64,000 nucleotides of DNA from Dyadobacter arcticus. Its GTDB lineage: Bacteria; Bacteroidota; Bacteroidia; Cytophagales; Spirosomataceae. Below the pieces are notes generated by a model. The model was not told the origin of the DNA and ran no database searches. It saw only the letters and a list, made by a program, of their open reading frames with translations. The position numbers were made by a program, and so were the translations under genes. Of this stretch, positions 34,140-41,636 are shown one piece after another (positions within the stretch are counted from its first letter, which is position 1; every line of letters starts with the position of its first letter). The stretch covers positions 124,001 to 188,000 of the forward strand of contig NZ_JAASQJ010000006.1 in NCBI RefSeq assembly GCF_011762185.1, in the 5' to 3' direction.

Positions 34140-34907
34140 TTACAGTTGTTTGATCCGAAGGTCTTTGTATTCCACTTTCATGGGTGGACCTACATGGACT
34201 TGTACGCCTAAAAGTCCTTTTTTGGCACCATTTACCGTATCATTGTCGGTTACGTCGCTCATGAGGACGTCGTTGATATAATGCTGAAGGTGATTTCCTT
34301 TTACTACAAGGCGGAATGTATTCCAATCTTCACTCTTGATCAGGGTTTTCAGGGAATCGGAGCTTCCAAGTGAGCCGGTTACTTCAAAACCTGTCCATGC
34401 GTTGGCTTTGACATTGGCACGAATTGCTTCGGGTGTTTTTTCGCCTGTGTACTCTTTGATGGTTGTTTTTTGGCCGCGGTAAGCCAATGTAGTACGCTTG
34501 CGCTCTTCGTAATTTTGGCCGGTATAGTTGATTTTCCCATCAATATCAGCCTGGTAGCCTTTTAATGCGAAAGGAACGTCAGTAAGCCTCTCACTTCTGT
34601 AATTGATACCGGAATTACCGTCTTTCGCAATTTTGAAAGATCCTTTAAATTCAAAATCGGCGGGTTCGCCACCTTTCCAGATAATGAAAGAATTGGTTTT
34701 GAGCAGTGTTTCGGGGGTTATTGTGCCTACCAGGCTACCGTTCTCCACGCGCCAGTATTTGGGATCTCCATCCCAGCCATCCAATGTTTTACCGTCAAAG
34801 ATGGATTTAAACCCTTTTTCTTTCTTTTGGGCTATGCTGGCGCCCTGGAAACCGAACGTCAGCAATGCTGCCAGGACCAATCCGGCTTTGATAAATCTGG
34901 AATTCAT
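34140..34907 (-). CDS. Exported DUF1080 (3-keto-disaccharide hydrolase-like) protein
   Basis: A 255-residue exported protein with a signal peptide ending GFQGASIAQ. The DUF1080 core is complete: FKSIFDGKTLDGWDGDPKYWRVENGSLVG at the start, DFEFKGSFKIAKDGNSGINYRSE in the middle and EWNTFRLVVKGN-like and GLLGVQVHVGPPMKVEYKDLRIK segments at the end. Members of this lectin-like jelly-roll family have been shown to cleave 3-keto-glycosides. In this window it is the outermost gene of the sugar cluster and the likely periplasmic cleavage enzyme. It could instead only bind glycans. Confidence 0.85.
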   Translation of the reverse strand: MNSRFIKAGLVLAALLTFGFQGASIAQKKEKGFKSIFDGKTLDGWDGDPKYWRVENGSLVGTITPETLLKTNSFIIWKGGEPADFEFKGSFKIAKDGNSGINYRSERLTDVPFALKGYQADIDGKINYTGQNYEERKRTTLAYRGQKTTIKEYTGEKTPEAIRANVKANAWTGFEVTGSLGSSDSLKTLIKSEDWNTFRLVVKGNHLQHYINDVLMSDVTDNDTVNGAKKGLLGVQVHVGPPMKVEYKDLRIKQL

Positions 34908-35062
34908 CTTTGTTTTATTTACAGGTTTAGTGATGTACTAGATAATCGTTACCCTTAACACAAGGAATCTTTTTAAGGTTAATACTCTTAAAAAAGAAGA
35001 AAATAATATCCAAAAATTCCTAAAAATATCTGGCCGACTATCCTGTACTGACCTGCACTCCA

Positions 35063-35095
35063 CAAAAAAAGCGGGAAGGCCTGAGCCATCCCGCT
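35063..35095 (-). terminator. Terminator of the fasciclin gene
   Basis: AGCGGGA at 35070 pairs with TCCCGCT at 35089, with an inner GGC/GCC pair, and on the minus strand a T7 run follows. Confidence 0.8.
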
Positions 35096-35140
35096 AACTA
35101 ACAACCACTTCACAATCCAACTTCACTTATTTTTACCAGA

Positions 35141-35695
35141 TTATGGCATTAAAACTTTGTCAACCACGTGGATCACACCATTTGATTGGTATACATCGGC
35201 GATTGTTACTTTGGCCTTGTTTCCTTTTGAATCTGTAACCATCAGGTCTTTTCCACTCATTGAAAACGTAAGTTCTGCACCCTGTACCGTTTTAGCCATT
35301 GTTTTTCCTTTTCCGTCTTCAATCATTTTCATCACTGATTTTGAATCAATTTTTCCAGGAATAACATGGTAAGTCAATACTGATGTAAGCATTGCTTTGT
35401 TTTCTGGTTTCAGCAAGTTGTCCACCGTACCTGCTGGTAATGCTGCAAATGCTGCATTAACAGGTGCAAAAACGGTAAATGGTCCTGCGCCTGACAATGT
35501 TTCAACCAATCCTGCCGCTTTTACTGCTGCAACAAGCGTGGTGTGGTCTTTGGAATTGACCGCGTTTTCAATAATGTTTTTGGATGGATACATTTCGGCA
35601 CCGCCTACCATCACAGTTTTATCCTGCGCAATAGCACTGAATGTTGCCATTAGAGCAACAACTAATAAGCTCGTAAATTTGATCGACTTTCTCAT
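35141..35695 (-). CDS. Exported fasciclin-domain protein
   Basis: A 184-residue protein with a signal peptide (ATFSAIAQ) and a single fasciclin (FAS1) domain. The two conserved FAS1 segments are present: GAGPFTVFAPVNAAFAALPAG and the C-terminal VYQSNGVIHVVDKVLMP. FAS1 proteins mediate adhesion or scaffold interactions at the cell surface. It is monocistronic with its own terminator. The start codon is partly inside an 11-bp inverted repeat (35694-35724), which may reduce translation initiation. Confidence 0.92.
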   Translation of the reverse strand: MRKSIKFTSLLVVALMATFSAIAQDKTVMVGGAEMYPSKNIIENAVNSKDHTTLVAAVKAAGLVETLSGAGPFTVFAPVNAAFAALPAGTVDNLLKPENKAMLTSVLTYHVIPGKIDSKSVMKMIEDGKGKTMAKTVQGAELTFSMSGKDLMVTDSKGNKAKVTIADVYQSNGVIHVVDKVLMP

Positions 35696-35724
35696 AGGTA
35701 AATATTTTGTTTTTATTTACCTAT
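35694..35724 (-). promoter_or_regulatory. Inverted repeat overlapping the fasciclin start codon
   Basis: ATAGGTAAATA (35694-35704) and TATTTACCTAT (35714-35724) form an 11-bp perfect stem with a 9-nt loop. In the mRNA it lies directly before and into the AUG, so it could mask the ribosome site. Confidence 0.5.
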
Positions 35725-35831
35725 CTACGTAAAGATTGGGTCTTTAGATCGAAATTTTAATATATATATCGGTTGGAGGCCTCCGAATAAATGGTTACAA
35801 AACAAGCGCTTTGCACTAGAGATGCCAGCAT

Positions 35832-36977
35832 TCAAGGAAGCGGGTCGCCAGCGGTTTTTTGTTTGGGATCGTAAATAGCTACACCCACCCTTGAATCGGC
35901 GCATCCGTAGTATAGCAACCATTTCTTTTTGAAGTACACCATACCTTCAATAAAAACGGTCCCAGCTACATATTGGCCGCTCTTTTCGAATGATTCCATG
36001 GGACGGAAGAAAGGAACATCCAGCCTCGCCAGCAATTTGGTAGGATTATTTTTGTCGAAAAGAACCTGGCCGGCGCAGTAACTATTGGGCGTAAATCTTT
36101 TGTCGCCATCTTCGCCTTTGTCGTTTTTACCGTTATATAAGAGCACAATGCCTTTTTCGGTAACGATAGCCGGAGGGCCGCATTCTGTGAGGTTGCTGTC
36201 AAAATAGCCTTTGCGAGGCGATATCAAATTGACCAGATCTTGATTTTTATCTACAACCGGCTCCCAATTGATCAGGTCAGTGGATGTTGCCACATTCACA
36301 TTGGCTTCTCCAAAATACAGCCAATACTTACCATTTATTTTTGCAATAACCTGTTTGTCATTGACGAGTTTCGTCACAATCGAGCCCGATTTAGACCATA
36401 TTTCATTGAATTTTCCATTGTATGCCTTCGTGAAGGCGGGCCCATGCTTTTCCCATTTTAATAAGTCGCGGGACGTGGCGATGCCCAATCTTGCCTTATC
36501 CTGGTTCCATTGGGTGTAAATGATCACATATAAGCCATCTTCTGTCACAGCCACACGCGGGTCTTCGCAGCCTCCCGGCCATTCATTGGCTTTCTGACCA
36601 TCTTCGTCAGGAAACAACACAGGTTCTTTCTTTCTTTTAAAAGTAATACCATCCTCACTTTCAGCATATCCCAACCGGGATGTGCGCTTTCCAATAGCTC
36701 TTCCCGCTTTGTCCTCTGCCCTGTAAAGCACCACAATCTTCCCGTTTTTCATGGTAGCTGCGGGATTGAATGTATCATTGGATTCCCAGTCAATCTGCCT
36801 CTTGTTCATTGGACAGAAAAAGGTGGACGTGGAATCGGGAGAGATTACCGGATTGACATCTGCGGGACGCTTAAAGCCGCCGAAAGTCCAGTCAGGAAGC
36901 TTATTTTCGGTTTGTGCATGCGCCTTGCCGCAAAGGGTGAATGCGATGATCAGCAATCCGGTAATGAAATTTTTCAT
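35832..36977 (-). CDS. Exported glycosidase-like protein of the GH130/GH43-related five-bladed fold
   Basis: A 381-residue exported protein with a signal peptide ending LCGKAHAQ; the ATG at 36977 fits it, while the 20-residue longer reading begins inside the upstream terminator region. Repeated blade motifs are seen: ESEDGITFKRKKEPVLFP, GGCEDPRVAVTEDGLYVIIYTQW, ATSRDLLKWEKHG and WLYFGEANVNVATSTDLINWE. EDPR and similar acids match the GH130 phosphorylase/glycosidase group acting on beta-mannosides. The periplasmic location favours a hydrolase. It may feed the neighbouring sugar pathway, but that is unproven. Confidence 0.8.
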   Translation of the reverse strand: MKNFITGLLIIAFTLCGKAHAQTENKLPDWTFGGFKRPADVNPVISPDSTSTFFCPMNKRQIDWESNDTFNPAATMKNGKIVVLYRAEDKAGRAIGKRTSRLGYAESEDGITFKRKKEPVLFPDEDGQKANEWPGGCEDPRVAVTEDGLYVIIYTQWNQDKARLGIATSRDLLKWEKHGPAFTKAYNGKFNEIWSKSGSIVTKLVNDKQVIAKINGKYWLYFGEANVNVATSTDLINWEPVVDKNQDLVNLISPRKGYFDSNLTECGPPAIVTEKGIVLLYNGKNDKGEDGDKRFTPNSYCAGQVLFDKNNPTKLLARLDVPFFRPMESFEKSGQYVAGTVFIEGMVYFKKKWLLYYGCADSRVGVAIYDPKQKTAGDPLP

Positions 36978-36994
36978 AGAAATTTTTGAGTTAT

Positions 36995-37027
36995 CAAAAA
37001 ATCCGGTCTGAATCGTCAGACCGGATT
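36995..37027 (-). terminator. Terminator of the YceI gene
   Basis: AATCCGGTCTGA (37000-37011) and TCAGACCGGATT (37016-37027) form a perfect 12-bp stem with loop ATCG; a T6 run follows on the minus strand, just before the GH130-like gene. Confidence 0.85.
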
Positions 37028-37052
37028 GGATTTGCAATTACTAAAACTGGTG

Positions 37053-37676
37053 TTATTTATTGGCTACCAGATTTACGTCTAGCGTAAAATCATTTTCAAT
37101 TGCCTTATCACCAAGGTTTTCAAAGAAATTAGCTGACCTGAATTTAATGTCGTATTTCGTACGATCTATCACAACTTTTGCGTTGGCAGTTACTTTTTTC
37201 GCATCGGATGTTACTGTAGCAGGAAACTTAACTTCCTGTGTAATGCCTTTGATCGTCAATTTTCCTGTTACATCATACGCATTGCCACCTTTTGGTGTTA
37301 CGGATGAAATAACCAGTTTCGCCTGTGGATGCTTTTCAACAGAAAAGAAATCGTCGCTTTTAAGGTGGCCGGTCAATTTGCCATTCATTTCTTTATCAGT
37401 AACATCAGTTACTACCAAAGATTTCACATCGGCTACAAAACTTCCGCCTTTCAATTTATCGCCGTCTACAATCAGAGATCCGCTTTCGACAACCACCGTG
37501 CCTGCGTGAGTTCCGGTCACTTTTTTGGCTCCCCAAACTATTGTGCTGCTTTTTGCATCAATAGCCAGCGTTTTATCTGCCGCCTTCGTCTTACCTGGTC
37601 CGCCAGCAATAGCAGCGGCATTGAATAACAAGCCGGCCACCACGAATACAAACATTTTTTTCATAAACATCTTCAT
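37053..37676 (-). CDS. Exported YceI-family protein
   Basis: A 207-residue protein with a signal peptide (VAGLLFNAAAIAGG) and a YceI lipocalin-like barrel. Recognisable parts are IDAKSSTIVWGAKKVTGTHAGTV, LTGHLKSDDFFSVEKHPQAKLVIS, YDVTGKLTIKGITQEVKFPATV and TKYDIKFRSANFFENLGDKAIENDFTL. YceI proteins bind isoprenoid or lipid-like ligands and are linked to stress responses. It is monocistronic. The ATG at 37676 and one five codons in both fit; the longer was kept. Confidence 0.93.
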   Translation of the reverse strand: MKMFMKKMFVFVVAGLLFNAAAIAGGPGKTKAADKTLAIDAKSSTIVWGAKKVTGTHAGTVVVESGSLIVDGDKLKGGSFVADVKSLVVTDVTDKEMNGKLTGHLKSDDFFSVEKHPQAKLVISSVTPKGGNAYDVTGKLTIKGITQEVKFPATVTSDAKKVTANAKVVIDRTKYDIKFRSANFFENLGDKAIENDFTLDVNLVANK

Positions 37677-37763
37677 TGATTAAATTGTGGAAAGAATTTT
37701 TTGTAAGATAAACAGATAACCTAAATTAAAGAACCGCATTGCACGCTTGTACGAGAATTTTTA

Positions 37764-38336
37764 CTATTTCGTTGCTTCCTGGGGCAGACGTTCGAAGCTG
37801 CCAAGCTGTCCCAGGATTTCTTTTCCTTCCTGCCAGTCTTCAAGTCCGGAAACTGCATTAATATGTCCTTTTTTACCAATGTTGATAAATTCACTTCCCC
37901 AGTTGCTCGCAAATACTTTCGAGCGGCTGATACTGGCGTAAATGTCATTGGTACTTGCCACCACAATACTTTCAAACGGAAAAGACCACACCGGTATTGG
38001 TGTAAAGTTTACAACAAAATTGAGTCTTTTCGATAATTCTGCATCGGCAGGTGCTACGAGTAAAGCTCCTTTTATTAGTTCTGAGGAATGTTCTTGCGCC
38101 CAATGCGCGACGGTAATGCAGCCCAGGCTGTGCGCAATCAGGATCGTCGGCTCTTCCAATTCACTGATTTGCTTCTGTAATTGCGACACCCATTCTTCTT
38201 TGACAGGCCAGTCCCAGTTTACCTGCTGTACCCTACTGAAAAGTTGAGGATACTGTTTTTCCCAGATCGTCTGCCAATGCTGCGGACCAGAACTAGCCAA
38301 ACCGGGAACAGTCAGAAAATGCATGCTATTTGACAA
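37764..38336 (-). CDS. RBBP9/YdeN-type alpha/beta hydrolase
   Basis: A 190-residue small serine hydrolase of the RBBP9/YdeN family. The start FLTVPGLASSGPQHWQTIWE is diagnostic, the nucleophile lies in IAHSLGC (S70), and the closing ASNWGSEFINIGKKGHINAVSGLEDW supplies the catalytic His. The substrate is unknown; members are carboxylesterases or have lost activity. It is cytoplasmic. It stands alone between YceI and a DNA-binding protein, with no operon partner. Confidence 0.9.
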   Translation of the reverse strand: MSNSMHFLTVPGLASSGPQHWQTIWEKQYPQLFSRVQQVNWDWPVKEEWVSQLQKQISELEEPTILIAHSLGCITVAHWAQEHSSELIKGALLVAPADAELSKRLNFVVNFTPIPVWSFPFESIVVASTNDIYASISRSKVFASNWGSEFINIGKKGHINAVSGLEDWQEGKEILGQLGSFERLPQEATK

Positions 38337-38364
38337 ATTTCTAATACTCTATAAAGTTACTAGA

Positions 38365-38745
38365 TTAATTCTTTTTGAGAAAGTAATTTGCCTTTAATCT
38401 TTCATTTTCCTCTTTAAGTAATTTGATTACCTCATTCTTACTTTCGAGAAGCTCGGTCAATAACCGACAGTCCATTTTACTTCCCGGCTCATTGGAAACC
38501 GGCCATTTTACTAAATTGGGAGCATCCTTCATGTTGATATCCCGAGGAACTAACTGGCTTATGTCGACCGCAAATAATTCAGAAAGCCGAAGCAGATAGT
38601 GGACTTTGAATGTAGTTTGATCACTTTCCCACTGGCTGTAAGTACTTTGTCCGATTCCTAAATAGTCGGCAACTTCCTGTTGAGAGAGGCGGTTTTTTTC
38701 TCTTAATTGACGTAATCTGGTTCCGAAAGTCATGTATAGTGTCAT
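38365..38745 (-). CDS. Xre-family helix-turn-helix regulator
   Basis: A 126-residue DNA-binding protein. Residues about 5-65 form the helix-turn-helix (GTRLRQLREKNRLSQQEVADYLGIGQSTYSQWE), followed by a region with DISQLVPRD and a short C-terminal coiled coil (LLESKNEVIKLLKEENERLKA), probably for dimerisation. I chose the ATG at 38745; the longer frame to 38859 has no family match and contains the gap to the divergent lipoprotein. It may regulate itself or the divergent, now broken, lipoprotein gene. Confidence 0.85.
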   Translation of the reverse strand: MTLYMTFGTRLRQLREKNRLSQQEVADYLGIGQSTYSQWESDQTTFKVHYLLRLSELFAVDISQLVPRDINMKDAPNLVKWPVSNEPGSKMDCRLLTELLESKNEVIKLLKEENERLKANYFLKKN

Positions 38746-38892
38746 GTTATAGTGGCGGGTAAAACTTACCGCAATTCTAATAAAACTTATTGTTGTTGAA
38801 GCAATAGTTGGAGATTTTTTTAAGGAGGTTTGCAAAGTCGATTTAGTTTTTGGCAACACCGCACAAAATTTTACCCTTCGGCGAACTACATA

Positions 38893-39639
38893 ATGAAAAA
38901 CAACTTTATCAAGCTTGCTACCTTTGCCCTCTGTCTTTCCATTTTAGTTGTTATGAGCTGCTCCAAAACTAATGAAGACCTTATTAGTCAGGTCAATAGC
39001 CCTTATCTTGAAAGCTAACACTGAGATACCAAATCTTCGACAGGTTGATGAGAATTATGCTGCCTTCCAGTTTTTTTGAAATCAAAAGAATATTTATCCA
39101 TAACCAATAATTTGGAAAATGTTCAAATTGAAGGTATTCAGGCCATTGAGTATCCATCAAATTTTGAAGGCCTGATCATTCACCTTAATTCAAGTGAAGG
39201 AATGACAAGGGATATCATGATCGTATTGAATACTAAAAATGTCGATCAAGTATATCCATTTTTAAGATTGCATAATTTGACTTCATCATTTCCAAACAAG
39301 AATATTTCTTACTCAGGCGAGGTTAAATGGGTGAATAGGTATGGTGAGATCCTGAACAAAACGATCATTGAAAAAAACCAGATCAAAACACTAGGTATAT
39401 TTGACTCGGGCAAAAATTCAAAATTCTATCCCGGAGTTACCTGTAGCTGGAAATGCTCAGATCAAGCATTTAACTCTTATTATCAGGCTTATAAGAAGCA
39501 ATGTGAAAAAGATTGGTTATGCGATACTGCCTGCGACTTGGTTGGAACATACTCAATTAATTACATCTTCAATGCTGTCAAACAATGTTTCACTTGTGGT
39601 ATTCAACAACCGCAATATTTAACAGGAAATAAAATGTGA
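38893..39639 (+). pseudogene. Lipoprotein gene broken by two compensating frameshifts
   Basis: The ATG at 38893 opens a lipoprotein signal (LSILVVMSC) that stops at 39018. The next frame continues sensibly as ANTEIPNLRQVDENYAAFQFF until a TGA after T7 at 39071-39077. From 39076 the original frame resumes as KSKEYLSITNNLENVQIEG and runs to 39639. Together they describe one exported protein of about 249 residues with a cysteine-rich end (CSWKCSDQAF, CEKDWLCDTACD, CFTCG). One extra base near 39010 and one missing T would explain it. A sequencing error in the T tract cannot be excluded. Family unknown. Confidence 0.6.
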
Positions 39640-39641
39640 CA

Positions 39642-39836
39642 ATGGAAAAGCTAACAATAAAAAACAAAGTCTTGCTTCTTATTGCGGGAATGCTGGTAGC
39701 ATTTATTGGCATCGACCTAGTTCTCGCGTCCGAGAAATTTAGAGCATTGGGGTATGTACTTGCATTTGTAGGAGTAATTACCAAATTTTCTTCTATCGCA
39801 CTACTAATTCTTCATGGTAAATTCACCAAATCTTAA
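39642..39836 (+). CDS. Small two-helix membrane protein, unknown function
   Basis: A 64-residue protein with two hydrophobic helices (VLLLIAGMLVAFIGIDLVLA and LGYVLAFVGVITKFSSIALLIL) and a basic tail. The ATG at 39642 lies 3 bp after the broken lipoprotein's stop, so the two would share a transcript. A hairpin follows at 39841-39885. I recognise no family. It may be a remaining partner of the lipoprotein. Confidence 0.5.
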   Translation: MEKLTIKNKVLLLIAGMLVAFIGIDLVLASEKFRALGYVLAFVGVITKFSSIALLILHGKFTKS

Positions 39837-39840
39837 ACTG

Positions 39841-39885
39841 TTTGAACTGTCTCTTACCACCGATAGCTGACAGCGACAGTTCAAA
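39841..39885. terminator. Hairpin after the small membrane protein
   Basis: TTTGAACTGTC (39841-39851) and GACAGTTCAAA (39875-39885) form a perfect 11-bp stem around a 23-nt loop. It lacks a strong T run, so termination is only probable. Confidence 0.4.
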
Positions 39886-39903
39886 TAACTTACCTCCTTT
39901 CGT

Positions 39904-39988
39904 CACGCACCGAAAACCCAATTGTTGCTCCCATTCGTCACTCCGCCTTTCGTGCGAGTGCATCTCTGTAACGGATGCAATAATCAAT
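39904..39988 (-). pseudogene. Duplicated 3' fragment of a formylglycine-generating enzyme gene
   Basis: The minus-strand sequence mirrors the 3' end of the intact gene at 40533-40621: shared blocks include CACGCACCGAAAACCCA, then CTCCCA(T/C)TCGTCAC, and GTAACG(G/A)ATGCAATAATC. Translated with frameshifts it gives DYCIRYR, VTNGSNN and LGFRCV, matching DYCIRYK, VTSGSNN and LGFRCV of the enzyme. Only the last 28 or so codons remain. It is a non-functional relic lying 530 bp beyond the intact gene. Confidence 0.8.
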
Positions 39989-39990
39989 AT

Positions 39991-40486
39991 TATACCGCAA
40001 TGAAAGTATGGGAATTCGATGATACGGCTACCTTTAGAGCTCTTATTATTTGCTTTATGGCAAAAAGCTAGTCAGCTGCTCCGATTGCGGCTGTGTCAGT
40101 AACATTTAGATGGAACCGGAAAGGAAATAATTGTCAAACAAGCGCGCCAAGCAGTTTAGGATATTGCTTTAATGGCTACCGCTCCCGCAAAATCTTCAAC
40201 TCTTAAAGTGATGCTCAACAAAAGTTTAATCAAATTCCTCAATTGGGCAATGGTTATCACTGCAATAATCTATGTGTTGCTGTGGAAAGAATTCGGTGAT
40301 TTTATGTCGAAGGGGGCGGCGCTGTATATCCTCGGATTGATATTTCTATTTGCAGTTACAAAAATATTTATTTTTTAAAAGCAGGATTGGATCAATAACT
40401 TCTATCAAATCCGCAAACAGCTGCCTTGGTTGATCATTGTTATCATCGGCATACTCATTCACTATTTCTTCATAAGAACACCATGA
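39991..40486 (+). pseudogene. Broken zinc-ribbon membrane protein gene
   Basis: Three plus-strand frames join into one plausible protein. 39991-40036 gives YTAMKVWEFDDTATF. From 40038 the frame shifts to SSYYLLYGKKLVSCSDCGC, half a zinc ribbon. From about 40115 it shifts again to GKEIIVKQARQAV, a TAG at 40156, then DIALMATAPAKSS and two transmembrane helices ending at a TAA (40376). The same frame continues as KQDWINNFYQIRKQLP and a third helix to 40486. Two frameshifts and two in-frame stops make it dead, although 40172-40378 is an open 68-codon piece. Its 5' end is replaced by the enzyme fragment. Confidence 0.6.
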
Positions 40487-40517
40487 AAAAATATTGATCG
40501 ATATAAAATATGTATCC

Positions 40518-41606
40518 TTATTTTTTAGCCATCACGCACCGAAAACCCAAATTATTACTCCCACTCGTCACCTCCCCTTTTCCCCTGCTGCCTGCTTTGT
40601 AACGAATGCAATAATCGTCACTGCATAAAAATGAGCCGCCGCGCTGAACGCGTTTTACGGCTCCCGGCTCGTCAGGATCGTAGCTATCAGAAGGGCCTTT
40701 GGGATTGTCCCCCGTACTTTTTGCATAATAATCCGGGCGAAAAAGATCTTCGCACCATTCCCACACATTCCCATCCATATCATATAAGCCATACGGATTG
40801 GCGGGAAAAGTCTTAACCGGAGCTGCTGCCAGGTAGCCGTCTTCTTTTGTGTTTTTATCCGGAAAACTGCCCTGATAAATGTTAGCGACCCACTTATTGC
40901 CCGGTTTGAGTTCGTCGCCCCAATAGTAGGTATGATTTCCTTTTCCACCCTGGGCAGCGAATTCCCATTCGGCCTCGGTAGGCAGCCTTTTACCAGCCCA
41001 TTTGGCGTAAGCAGCCGCATCCTCGTAAGAGACATGGGTTACGGGAAAATTTTCCCTTCCTTTTATTGTGCTCGACGGACCTTCGGGGTGTGCCCAGCTG
41101 GCGCCAGGTTCATAAGTCCACCATTGCAGCGGATTTTCCAGAGAAACGCGGGTTGGCGTGGGGGTAAAAACCGCAGATCCGGGAACAAGTTTATCCGCGG
41201 GAACACCTGGATAGTCGGCAGGATTTAATGGTCTTTCTGCAACCGTCTTGTATTGGGTAGCTTTTACAAATGCCTCAAATTCCCCATTGGTTACTTCATG
41301 GTCATCCATATAAAAGCCATTGACGGATACTTCGTGCATGGGCCGCGAATCAGGAAATTCATCAGCTCCCATCAGAAACTTACCTCCGTTTATCCAAACC
41401 ATGCCGGCTGTGTCGCCCTTACCTTCTACAACATAGCTTGCATTTTTAATTGCAGATGCTCTCGACGGAATCCCATCAGCAATGCAATGTGCAAGGCTGT
41501 CCGCGGTCCTTTCTTCGGCAGTCTGTTTTTTTTCACAACTGACACTAGCAAAGGCAATTAACGCAATAAAATATATTCCTAAAAAATGCTTTAATGAAAA
41601 TTTCAT
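40518..41606 (-). CDS. Formylglycine-generating enzyme (sulfatase-modifying) lipoprotein
   Basis: A 362-residue FGE-sulfatase-fold protein with a lipoprotein signal (LIAFASVSC). Aerobic formylglycine-generating enzymes oxidise the active-site cysteine of sulfatases to formylglycine. The two copper-binding catalytic cysteines are present and correctly spaced: C328 and C333 in GGSFLCSDDYCIRYK, five residues apart as in characterised enzymes, and many family members lack them. The core starts MVWINGGKFLMGADEFPDSRP and closes GSNNLGFRCV. It is the last gene of a sulfatase / FAD oxidoreductase / FGE run, so its client is probably the sulfatase two genes upstream. Confidence 0.92.
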   Translation of the reverse strand: MKFSLKHFLGIYFIALIAFASVSCEKKQTAEERTADSLAHCIADGIPSRASAIKNASYVVEGKGDTAGMVWINGGKFLMGADEFPDSRPMHEVSVNGFYMDDHEVTNGEFEAFVKATQYKTVAERPLNPADYPGVPADKLVPGSAVFTPTPTRVSLENPLQWWTYEPGASWAHPEGPSSTIKGRENFPVTHVSYEDAAAYAKWAGKRLPTEAEWEFAAQGGKGNHTYYWGDELKPGNKWVANIYQGSFPDKNTKEDGYLAAAPVKTFPANPYGLYDMDGNVWEWCEDLFRPDYYAKSTGDNPKGPSDSYDPDEPGAVKRVQRGGSFLCSDDYCIRYKAGSRGKGEVTSGSNNLGFRCVMAKK

Positions 41607-41636
41607 AACACAACTATTAAACCTTCTTGTATAAAA

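Noticed and set aside
39961..39990. Apparent zinc-knuckle CNGC in the plus frame just before the zinc-ribbon pseudogene
   Set aside because: These bases are the reverse complement of the FGE 3' end, which explains them fully; the CxxC pattern is coincidental.
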